The position numbers and the translations under genes were made by a program. The notes under the pieces were generated by a model, which worked only from the letters and a program-made list of their open reading frames with translations, did not search any database and was not told the origin of the DNA. From an uncultured Alphaproteobacteria bacterium (lineage in GTDB: Bacteria; Pseudomonadota; Alphaproteobacteria; CAAGCB01; CAG-977): a stretch of 64,000 nt of DNA. Positions 41,296 to 47,635 of this stretch are shown piece by piece. Position 1 is the first letter of the stretch, and each line of letters begins with the position of its first letter. The stretch is from the NCBI GenBank assembly GCA_934277945.1, contig CAKQWA010000003.1, forward strand, positions 62,001 through 126,000, written 5' to 3'.

Positions 41296-42762
41296 GTGTC
41301 AAAATCCGACGGCGAAAGCAAGGCTTTCGATACATATCTTCCGGTTTCCTACGACGAAATGAAAACGCGCGGCGGCGACGTTTCCGACGCGTACAAGAAA
41401 TATACGGAATGGTTGAAACGCCAGCCGGACGGCATTTTGGGACAGCGCAACGAACAGGCGGACGTCCTGTTTCGCCGCATGGGAATCACGTTCGCCGTGT
41501 ACGGAGAGCAAACGGGCGTCGAACGCCTGATTCCGTTCGACCCGATTCCCCGCATCGTGTCGCATCGCGCTTGGGAAAAACTGAACGCCGGCATCTGTCA
41601 GCGCGTCAAGGCTCTCAACCGCTTCATCCACGACGTTTACACGACGCGCGACATCATCCGCGCCGGAATCATTGCAGAGGACAAGGTGCTGAAAAACACG
41701 GAATACCGTCCCGAAGTCGAGGGGTTCATTCCCGCGAACGACGTGCACGTCCACATTTCCGGCATCGACATCGTGCGCACGGGCGACGAGGACTTTTTCG
41801 TACTGGAAGACAATCTGCGCACGCCGTCGGGCGTTTCCTATATGCTGGAAAACCGCGAAGTGATGATGCGCCTGTTTCCCGAATTGTTCAAACTGTACCC
41901 CGTCCTGCCCGTCAACCACTACCCGCAGGAACTTAAAAAGACGCTGATGCTCGCCGCGCCCGAACATTCGTCGGACACGCCCAGATGCGTCGTTTTCACC
42001 CCCGGCATTTACAACAGCGCGTATTTCGAGCACGCTTTTCTGGCTTACGAAATGGGCGTCGATCTGGTGCAGGGGCAGGATTTGTTCGTGGACGACGACG
42101 ATTGCGTTTATATGCGCACGATTGAGGGCGCGGCGAAAGTCGACGTCATCTACCGGCGCATCGACGACGCGTTCCTCGACCCCGAAGTGTTCCGCAAAGA
42201 CTCCGTGCTGGGCGTCAAAGGGCTGTTCCGCGCGGCGATGAAAAAGAACGTCACGCTGGTCAACGCGGTCGGCAACGGCGTTGCGGACGACAAGTCGGTT
42301 TATCCCTATGTGCCTAAAATGATTGAATTTTATTTGGGCGAAAAGCCGATTTTGTCGAACGTGCGCACTTACACGCTTTCCCAAAAGGACGATTACAAGT
42401 ACGTCATGGAGCGTCTGGACGAACTGGTCGTCAAGGAAACGCACGGTTCGGGCGGATACGGTATGCTGGTCGGACCGAAATCGACGAAAGAGCAAATCGA
42501 AACGTTCAGGGAGAAAATCAAGGCGCATCCGGAAAACTACATCGCCCAGCCGACGCTCGCGCTGTCGTCCTGCCCGATGTATCACGAGGACGGACTGACT
42601 CCCGCGCACGTCGATTTGCGTCCCTACGCGCTGATGCAGGGGGCGGACAAGGTCGTCGTCGTTCCGGGGGCTTTGACGCGCGTCGCCATGCGCAAAGGCT
42701 CGCTGGTCGTGAACTCGTCGCAGGGCGGCGGCACGAAAGACACTTGGGTTTTGGGCAAGTAA
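41296..42762 (+). CDS. Circularly permuted ATP-grasp family type 2 protein
   Basis: A 488-residue enzyme of the circularly permuted ATP-grasp type 2 group (DUF404/DUF407). Blocks such as DVLFRRMGITFAVYGEQTGVERLIPFD, VYTTRDIIRAGI, DFFVLEDNLRTPSGVSYMLENREVM and ETHGSGGYGMLVGPKS are diagnostic; the last is the nucleotide-binding loop. Family members are predicted to form peptide-like bonds, in gene clusters with an alpha-E protein and a transglutaminase. GTG at 41296 is preferred because AAGGAG lies 8 bases before it; a GTG at 41287 overlaps that SD. The alpha-E gene follows 11 bases later. Confidence 0.93.
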   Translation: MSKSDGESKAFDTYLPVSYDEMKTRGGDVSDAYKKYTEWLKRQPDGILGQRNEQADVLFRRMGITFAVYGEQTGVERLIPFDPIPRIVSHRAWEKLNAGICQRVKALNRFIHDVYTTRDIIRAGIIAEDKVLKNTEYRPEVEGFIPANDVHVHISGIDIVRTGDEDFFVLEDNLRTPSGVSYMLENREVMMRLFPELFKLYPVLPVNHYPQELKKTLMLAAPEHSSDTPRCVVFTPGIYNSAYFEHAFLAYEMGVDLVQGQDLFVDDDDCVYMRTIEGAAKVDVIYRRIDDAFLDPEVFRKDSVLGVKGLFRAAMKKNVTLVNAVGNGVADDKSVYPYVPKMIEFYLGEKPILSNVRTYTLSQKDDYKYVMERLDELVVKETHGSGGYGMLVGPKSTKEQIETFREKIKAHPENYIAQPTLALSSCPMYHEDGLTPAHVDLRPYALMQGADKVVVVPGALTRVAMRKGSLVVNSSQGGGTKDTWVLGK

Positions 42763-42773
42763 GGAGAATCGCC

Positions 42774-43688
42774 ATGTTAAGCCGCACAGCCGACAACATT
42801 TACTGGATGACCCGCATGGTCGAACGCGCGCAGAATCAGGTCAGCGTGCTGGAAGCCGCCTACCGCATGGAACAACTGCCGGGGGCTTCGGCGGGCTGGG
42901 ACGCGATTTTGAACGTGTCGGGGCAATACGATTCCTTTATGAAAAAGTACGACGAACTGACGACGAAAAACGTCCTGAATTTCATGATTTTCGACGCCGA
43001 CAATCCGTCTAGCATTTATTCGTGCTGGAAAGCGGGGCGCGAAAACGGACGCTCCGAACGCAACACGCTGCCCGAAGAAATGTACGAAAGCCTGAACGCG
43101 ACGTGGATCGAAATGCAGGGCTTGTATCTTGATTTGCTGGAACGCAAGGGCTTCCGCGACTTTTTCGAGTGGCTGAAAGACCGCTCCGAACTGTTTCGCG
43201 GGCTGACCGTTTCCTGCATGGTCAAGGACGAGGCGTTTCAATTCGCGCGCTTGGGGACGTTCGTCGAACGCGCCGACAACACCGCGCGCATTTTGGACAT
43301 GAAGCATCACATCTTGCTGGAACACGACGCGGACAAAGATTTGATCGACTATTACCAATGGGGCGAACTTCTGCGCTCTTTGGGCGCGTGGCAGGCGTAC
43401 CGCGCGGTTTACAAAACGGAACTGTCTGCCGACAAAATCGCGCAGTTGCTGATTTTCAGCCCGATTTTCCCGCGCTCCCTGCACAACTCGTACGACGAAA
43501 TCGCGACCAGTTTAAGCGAATTGACGCCGGACGCGCCGTCGCTGACCATGGTGTCGCAGGAACACGCGTTTTTGCACACGGGGTCGCTGGAAGAAATCCT
43601 GAAAGAACGCTCTTTGCACGATTTCCTGACGGATTTTATCGGCTACACGGCGAAACTGTCGAACCAGATTCGCGCGGATTTCATGTGA
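42774..43688 (+). CDS. Alpha-E domain-containing protein
   Basis: A 304-residue all-helical protein (DUF403). MLSRTADNIYWMTRMVERAQNQ at the N-terminus and FQFARLGTFVERADNTARILDMKHH near residue 155 are the two conserved arms, with repeated E-R-A-[DQ]-N. It always travels with a circularly permuted ATP-grasp protein, here the gene just before, and is thought to be its partner in a peptide-tagging or modification system that is not biochemically defined. ATG at 42774 follows AAGGAG. The usual transglutaminase gene of such clusters is not next; a small secreted protein gene is. Confidence 0.92.
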   Translation: MLSRTADNIYWMTRMVERAQNQVSVLEAAYRMEQLPGASAGWDAILNVSGQYDSFMKKYDELTTKNVLNFMIFDADNPSSIYSCWKAGRENGRSERNTLPEEMYESLNATWIEMQGLYLDLLERKGFRDFFEWLKDRSELFRGLTVSCMVKDEAFQFARLGTFVERADNTARILDMKHHILLEHDADKDLIDYYQWGELLRSLGAWQAYRAVYKTELSADKIAQLLIFSPIFPRSLHNSYDEIATSLSELTPDAPSLTMVSQEHAFLHTGSLEEILKERSLHDFLTDFIGYTAKLSNQIRADFM

Positions 43689-43704
43689 TTTAAAGGGGAT
43701 TGAA

Positions 43705-44130
43705 ATGAAAAAAACGGCGTTTGTCCTGACGGCTTTTTTGGCTCTGTGCGCTTTCGGCGACGGCAAGAAAATGAACTTTCCGACGGCTGATTTCATTTCC
43801 GCCGCCATGACCTACACGGGCAAAGGACGCATTACGCGCACGGCTTACGACGCGCAGAAATTCCCGACGTGGAAAGTGTTCGTCAAAGGCGCGACGCTCG
43901 CCGAAATGCAATCCTACGTCGCTTCTTTGAAAGCGGCGGGATTTCGCTATCAAGACACGCTGGACGGCGCTGAACCCGCGTCGGTGCGCTTTGCCGGCGA
44001 TTACGCGAAGTGGTCGGGGACGAACGGCGCGCAGAGCGTTGACATCCAGCTGATGAACGAAGACGCGTCCGCCGCGTCGACGTGGAATTTGAAAATCGTG
44101 CTGGCGGACGGCGATTTGTTCGCGTATTAA
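43705..44130 (+). CDS. Small secreted hypothetical protein, third gene of the ATP-grasp operon
   Basis: A 141-residue protein with a signal peptide (MKKTAFVLTAFLALCAFG) and no recognised domain. The mature part is predicted alpha/beta, with TYTGKGRITRTAYDAQKFPTW and LKIVLADGDLFAY at the end, and contains no cysteine. It lies 16 bases after the alpha-E gene with an SD (AAAGGGG), so it is probably co-transcribed. Its place where a transglutaminase is often found makes it a candidate substrate or accessory of the ATP-grasp/alpha-E pair; that is speculation. Confidence 0.7.
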   Translation: MKKTAFVLTAFLALCAFGDGKKMNFPTADFISAAMTYTGKGRITRTAYDAQKFPTWKVFVKGATLAEMQSYVASLKAAGFRYQDTLDGAEPASVRFAGDYAKWSGTNGAQSVDIQLMNEDASAASTWNLKIVLADGDLFAY

Positions 44131-44600
44131 CGCATCGCCGGAACGAAATAAAGCAGTCCGTACAGGCAAGCCGCCGCAAAAACGCCCGCGAACACGTCGT
44201 CAAGCATGACGCCCGTGCCGCCTTTGACTTTTTTGTCCGCCCAGCCGACCAGCAAAGGCTTTGTGATGTCGAACAGGCGGAACAGCGCGAATCCCGCGGC
44301 GTAGGCGGGCAGGGACAAAGGCGCGACGCTGACCGCGATCCATTGACCGACAACCTCGTCGACGACAATCATGCCGGGGTCGTGGACTTTCATTTCGTCC
44401 ATGACTTCGTCCGCAGCCAGAACGCCGATGAAATACAATGCGAAAGCGGCGACCGGCAAAACATACACATTGCCGTACGTCATCATCGCCCACGCGAACG
44501 GCAGAGCCGCCAAAGAACCGCAAGTGCCGGGGGCTTTGGGCGATTTGCCCGCGCCGAACCACGTCGCAATCAAAAAAGCAAATTTTGTCTTGTATCGCAT
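44127..44600 (-). CDS. pgpA: Phosphatidylglycerophosphatase A
   Basis: A 157-residue membrane phosphatase that removes the phosphate of phosphatidylglycerol-phosphate, the last step of phosphatidylglycerol synthesis. FGAGKSPKAPGTCGSLAALP near residue 16 and DPGMIVVDEVVGQWIA near 80 carry the conserved acidic and histidine-region motifs; three to four helices are visible. ATG 44600 (MRYKTKFAF) follows AAAGGATATT, while the frame to 44708 runs into the promoter region of the divergent M23 gene. Its stop overlaps that of the converging secreted-protein gene by 4 bases. Confidence 0.9.
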   Translation of the reverse strand: MRYKTKFAFLIATWFGAGKSPKAPGTCGSLAALPFAWAMMTYGNVYVLPVAAFALYFIGVLAADEVMDEMKVHDPGMIVVDEVVGQWIAVSVAPLSLPAYAAGFALFRLFDITKPLLVGWADKKVKGGTGVMLDDVFAGVFAAACLYGLLYFVPAMR

Positions 44601-44713
44601 ATAAATATCCTTTAACTTTTCGTATTGTCGTGTATAATCGACGAAAGTAGGTGTGTCAACGGCATTTGCGGCGCGCGATGTTTGCAAAGCCGCAAGCAAA
44701 AGGAACAACGTTT

Positions 44714-45937
44714 TTGAAAAATCCGTTCAGCGAACGCAAGTTAATCCTTTGTCACGGCGGCAGGACGCGTTTTGTCCGCTTGAATTTTCCGGCTCAACTT
44801 TCTTTGCTTTTGTGCGCCGCCGCGTTTGTCGGGTGGAGCGCGTTCAGCACATTGTTTTATGTGACGTACGCCCCGCGCGTGCAGGAAAGCGACGACCGCG
44901 CCGCCGCTTTGCAGGAATCCTACGACCGTTTGACCGCGCAGGTCGGCGTGTATCGCGACCACGTCGCCGGATTGCTTCAAGCCATGACCGGAAATCAGGC
45001 GCAGGACGGGGAGGGCGCGGCTGACGCCGACGCGCCGGCGTATGCGGCTCAAAACGAAAAATTGCGCGAAGAAATGACGCAAATCCGCGATAAAATGGAC
45101 GAATCCCTGTTTGCAGACGCGTCTGCGAACGGCGACGCGCCGCTGTACAAAGCCGTTTTACAGCGCGATTTGATGCTTTCGGAAAACGAGGAGTTGCGCA
45201 AGCGCGTGGCGGATTTGGAAACGCTGATTTCCGATATGCAGGACACGCAGATGCTCGTGTTTCAGAAAATGGGCGATTTGGCGGACGGCGGCATGAACGA
45301 GATTGAAACGCGGCTGACGGACGTGCGCGCGCAACTGGCGCACGCGGGGCTGAACATGGATTCCCTTTTGCAAAGAATGCGCCGCGAAAATCAATCCGCG
45401 GCGGTCGGAGGACCGTTCATTCCCGCGCATATGCCCGACTTGAAGCACAAGAATCTGAATATCTCTTTGGTCAGCTTGAACACGCGTTTAAACCGTTGGT
45501 ATGATTTGACCGCGTTGGAGGAGGCTCTGCCCGTCGGCAAGCCGCTCGACCGCATCCGCGTCACGTCGTCGTTCGGCGCGCGGCAAGATCCGTTTCAGGA
45601 TTCCCCCGCCCGACACGAAGCCGTCGATTTGGGCGGCATGACGGGCGAACCCGTGTACGCGACCGCCCCCGGCAAAGTGACCCGCGCGGGCAAATGGGGC
45701 TGGTACGGCAACATTGTCGAAATTGATCACGGCATGGGGTTCAGAACGCGCTACGCCCACATGGACAAGATTTTCGTTCAAAAGGGCGAAACCGTCCGCG
45801 AGGGCGACAGAATAGGGAACGTCGGTTCGACGGGGCGAAGCACCGGACCGCATCTGCATTACGAAGTGCGCGTCAAAGGCGCTCCCGTGGATCCGATGAA
45901 ATTTATCAAGGCGAGTAAAAATGTTTTCAAAAAATAA
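44714..45937 (+). CDS. M23-family peptidase with membrane anchor and coiled coil
   Basis: A LytM-type endopeptidase. An N-terminal helix (LSLLLCAAAFVGWSAFSTLFY) anchors it, a coiled coil spans about residues 50-180, and the M23 domain lies at the C-terminus, with H-x3-D in ARHEAVDLGGMTG and H-x-H in TGPHLHYEV. TTG at 44714 is preferred because AAAGGA sits 10 bases before it; ATG 44678 and GTG 44651 lack an SD, so the exact start is uncertain. It overlaps the bactofilin gene by 17 bases. In other alphaproteobacteria such peptidase-bactofilin pairs localise wall growth. Confidence 0.9.
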   Translation: MKNPFSERKLILCHGGRTRFVRLNFPAQLSLLLCAAAFVGWSAFSTLFYVTYAPRVQESDDRAAALQESYDRLTAQVGVYRDHVAGLLQAMTGNQAQDGEGAADADAPAYAAQNEKLREEMTQIRDKMDESLFADASANGDAPLYKAVLQRDLMLSENEELRKRVADLETLISDMQDTQMLVFQKMGDLADGGMNEIETRLTDVRAQLAHAGLNMDSLLQRMRRENQSAAVGGPFIPAHMPDLKHKNLNISLVSLNTRLNRWYDLTALEEALPVGKPLDRIRVTSSFGARQDPFQDSPARHEAVDLGGMTGEPVYATAPGKVTRAGKWGWYGNIVEIDHGMGFRTRYAHMDKIFVQKGETVREGDRIGNVGSTGRSTGPHLHYEVRVKGAPVDPMKFIKASKNVFKK

Positions 45938-46358
45938 AAACAATCGGGACGTGAAAACCCTGAACGAAGAAAAAAAGAACGCTTCCCCGTCCGTTTTAAG
46001 CGCCGATTTAACCATTGTCGGAGATTTGACCGGTTCGGGCGAGATCCAAATCAACGGCAAAGTCGAAGGCGACATCCGCTGCCGCACGCTGATTGTCGGC
46101 GTCAATGCGCAAATTCACGGCTCCGTGCAGGCGGACTCCATTCGCGTGTACGGATGCATCGACGGTCATTTGTGCGCCCGCTCGGTCTTTCTGGCGGGAA
46201 CGGCGCGCGTTGTCGGCGAAGTCACGCACGAAGATTTGGAAATGGAATCGGGCGCGTATCTGGAAGGCAACTGTCGCCACACGGACGATCCCATTCCCGC
46301 GGAACAGGCGCCCGCCGATTTGATGCTGACCGACGCGCGCGACGGCTCGAAAGAGTAA
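45921..46358 (+). CDS. Bactofilin family protein
   Basis: A 145-residue polymer-forming cytoskeletal protein. The central ~95 residues form a right-handed beta helix of short repeats: LTIVGDLTGSGEIQINGKVEGDIRC, TLIVGVNAQIHGSVQADSIRV and ARVVGEVTHEDLEMESGAYLEG show the G-x-[IV] pattern. Short disordered ends flank it. Bactofilins polymerise without nucleotide and recruit wall enzymes; the co-encoded M23 peptidase is the likely client. The ATG lies inside the 3' end of the peptidase gene. Confidence 0.93.
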   Translation: MFSKNKNNRDVKTLNEEKKNASPSVLSADLTIVGDLTGSGEIQINGKVEGDIRCRTLIVGVNAQIHGSVQADSIRVYGCIDGHLCARSVFLAGTARVVGEVTHEDLEMESGAYLEGNCRHTDDPIPAEQAPADLMLTDARDGSKE

Positions 46359-46393
46359 ATCCGCTCCCTTGACCTGTATTCCGACTGGGGCGA

Positions 46394-46447
46394 CCGCCCC
46401 GCGTTTTGCGGTGAAAAGAGCAAATCCGCCCCGCGCTTTGCGGCGAA
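46394..46447 (+). repeat. Two imperfect 22-bp direct repeats downstream of the bactofilin gene
   Basis: Copies at 46394-46415 and 46426-46447 (CCGCCCCGCG[T/C]TTTGCGG[T/C]GAA) differ at two positions. Each can fold as a small stem (CCGC with GCGG). They lie between the bactofilin gene and the trcR promoter; function unknown. Confidence 0.7.
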
Positions 46448-46478
46448 TGAAAAAAAACGATTTTTTTTCGTTTAGGCT

Positions 46479-46507
46479 TTGACCTGACGAAACGTTTTCG
46501 CTATTGT
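46479..46507 (+). promoter_or_regulatory. Predicted promoter of trcR-gapR
   Basis: TTGACC (46479-46484), 17 bases, TATTGT (46502-46507), about 43 bases before the trcR ATG. It shares TTGACCTGACG with the HU promoter. An unmatched TTGACCTG also lies at 46369. Confidence 0.45.
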
Positions 46508-46549
46508 TATCTCAATCACCGATTTTTAACTTAAAGGATGAAATAAATC

Positions 46550-47083
46550 ATGTCTTTACCGCTTATGCCGAAAGCCACGGCCGTTTGGCTGGTTGACAAC
46601 ACGTCTTTGACGTTTAATCAGATTGCCGATTTTTGCGGCATGATCGTTTTGGAAGTGCAGGCGATCGCCGACGGCAGCAGCAGTTCGTCGCTGATGGCGG
46701 TCGACCCCGTTTTGAACGGTCAGCTGACGAAAGAGGAAATCGAACGCTGCGAAAAGGATCCGAAAGCCAAATTGCAGTTGGTCGAAAAGGAAGAACCCGC
46801 CGCCAAAGCGCCGAAAGGCAAAACGGAAGACAAATGGGACGCTGTGGCGTGGCTGTTGAAAAACCACCCCGCCATGACCGACGCGCACATTCGCAAACTG
46901 GTGCACACGACGGTCGGCGTCGTCAATTCCATTCGCAACAAAACGCACCCGAAAATGTCGTCCATCAAAGAACGCAATCCCGTCAAACTGGGACTGTGCA
47001 CGGACGCCGAATTGAAGAAAATCGCGAAAGAGGCGCGCATTGACGAAGTGCGCACCATTCCCGTCGAACAGGGAGAAATCTGA
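46550..47083 (+). CDS. TrcR-like cell-cycle transcriptional regulator (DUF1013)
   Basis: A 177-residue alphaproteobacterial protein with two DNA-binding-like parts. It opens MSLPLMPKATAVWLVDNTSLTFNQIADFCGMIVLEVQAIADG, the highly conserved DUF1013 block, and later has AVAWLLKNHPAMTDAHIRKLVHTTVGVVNSIRNKTH and NPVKLGLCTDAEL. Homologues were described as a sigma70-holoenzyme-associated cell-cycle regulator (TrcR) in Caulobacter-like bacteria. It has its own promoter and overlaps gapR by one base (TGATG). Confidence 0.92.
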   Translation: MSLPLMPKATAVWLVDNTSLTFNQIADFCGMIVLEVQAIADGSSSSSLMAVDPVLNGQLTKEEIERCEKDPKAKLQLVEKEEPAAKAPKGKTEDKWDAVAWLLKNHPAMTDAHIRKLVHTTVGVVNSIRNKTHPKMSSIKERNPVKLGLCTDAELKKIAKEARIDEVRTIPVEQGEI

Positions 47084-47358
47084 TGGCTGACGAAATCAAA
47101 AACAGTTCTTTCGACCCCGAACGTCTGCGCTCGCTTGTGGAACGCATCGAACGTCTGGAAGAAGAAAAGAAAGCGATCGCCAACGACATCAAGGAAGTTT
47201 ACGCCGAAGCAAAAGCCGCGAACTTCGACACGAAAGCGATTAAGAAAATCATTCAGATTCGCAAAAAATACGAAGACGACCCGCAGGAATTGGAATACGA
47301 AGAATTCATGCTGGACGCGTACAGAAGCGCGCTGGGCATTTCGCAGGAACGCGCCTGA
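47083..47358 (+). CDS. gapR: GapR-like nucleoid-associated protein (DUF2312)
   Basis: A 91-residue mostly helical protein. LRSLVERIERLEEEKKAIANDIKEVYAEAKAANFDTKAIKKIIQIRKK is the DUF2312 core, where GapR tetramers clamp overtwisted AT-rich DNA and guide topoisomerases in Caulobacter. It starts at the base shared with the trcR stop and ends at a strong terminator. Alphaproteobacterial by distribution. The pairing with trcR in one overlapping operon suggests coordinated cell-cycle regulation. Confidence 0.93.
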   Translation: MADEIKNSSFDPERLRSLVERIERLEEEKKAIANDIKEVYAEAKAANFDTKAIKKIIQIRKKYEDDPQELEYEEFMLDAYRSALGISQERA

Positions 47359-47370
47359 AACACCATTTGA

Positions 47371-47397
47371 AAAGCGGGATGAAAATTCCCGCTTTTT
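47371..47397 (+). terminator. Rho-independent terminator of trcR-gapR
   Basis: AAAGCGGGA pairs with TCCCGCTTT around loop TGAAAAT, followed by a T run. A 23-base core (47372-47394) is identical, base for base, to the terminator of lpxC read on its own strand. Confidence 0.9.
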
Positions 47398-47464
47398 ACG
47401 TTTTGACACAAAATTAAATTTTCCCGCCGCCGAATGATTCTCGGACGCGCGTGAAAAAAGAACG

Positions 47465-47491
47465 GCGGCTTGAACGGTCGCCGCTTTTTTT
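47465..47491 (+). terminator. Second terminator-like hairpin upstream of the PTS operon
   Basis: GCGGC (47465-47469) pairs with GCCGC (47480-47484) and T7 follows. It lies ~75 bases after the gapR terminator with no gene in between, so it is either a backup terminator or the end of an unseen small RNA. Confidence 0.55.
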
Positions 47492-47544
47492 GCGTTTGTT
47501 TTTCCTGTCTTTTCGGATGAGAAAAATCTTTTGTAACGGGCGGA

Positions 47545-47572
47545 TTTTCAACAAAAACCGAACGGATATAAA
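47545..47572 (+). promoter_or_regulatory. Weak predicted promoter of the PTS operon
   Basis: TTTTCA (47545-47550), 16 bases and TATAAA (47567-47572) lie about 65 bases before the ATG of the IIA-HPr-EI gene. The -10 is good and the -35 poor. Confidence 0.3.
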
Positions 47573-47635
47573 CTTCTTGCGCCTTTGCTTTCAAAGCCTG
47601 TTCCCTTACCCTTGAACCAGTTAAGGAGAACAATT

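Noticed and set aside
47403..47408. Perfect TTGACA -35 box
   Set aside because: There is no matching -10 box 15-19 bases downstream.
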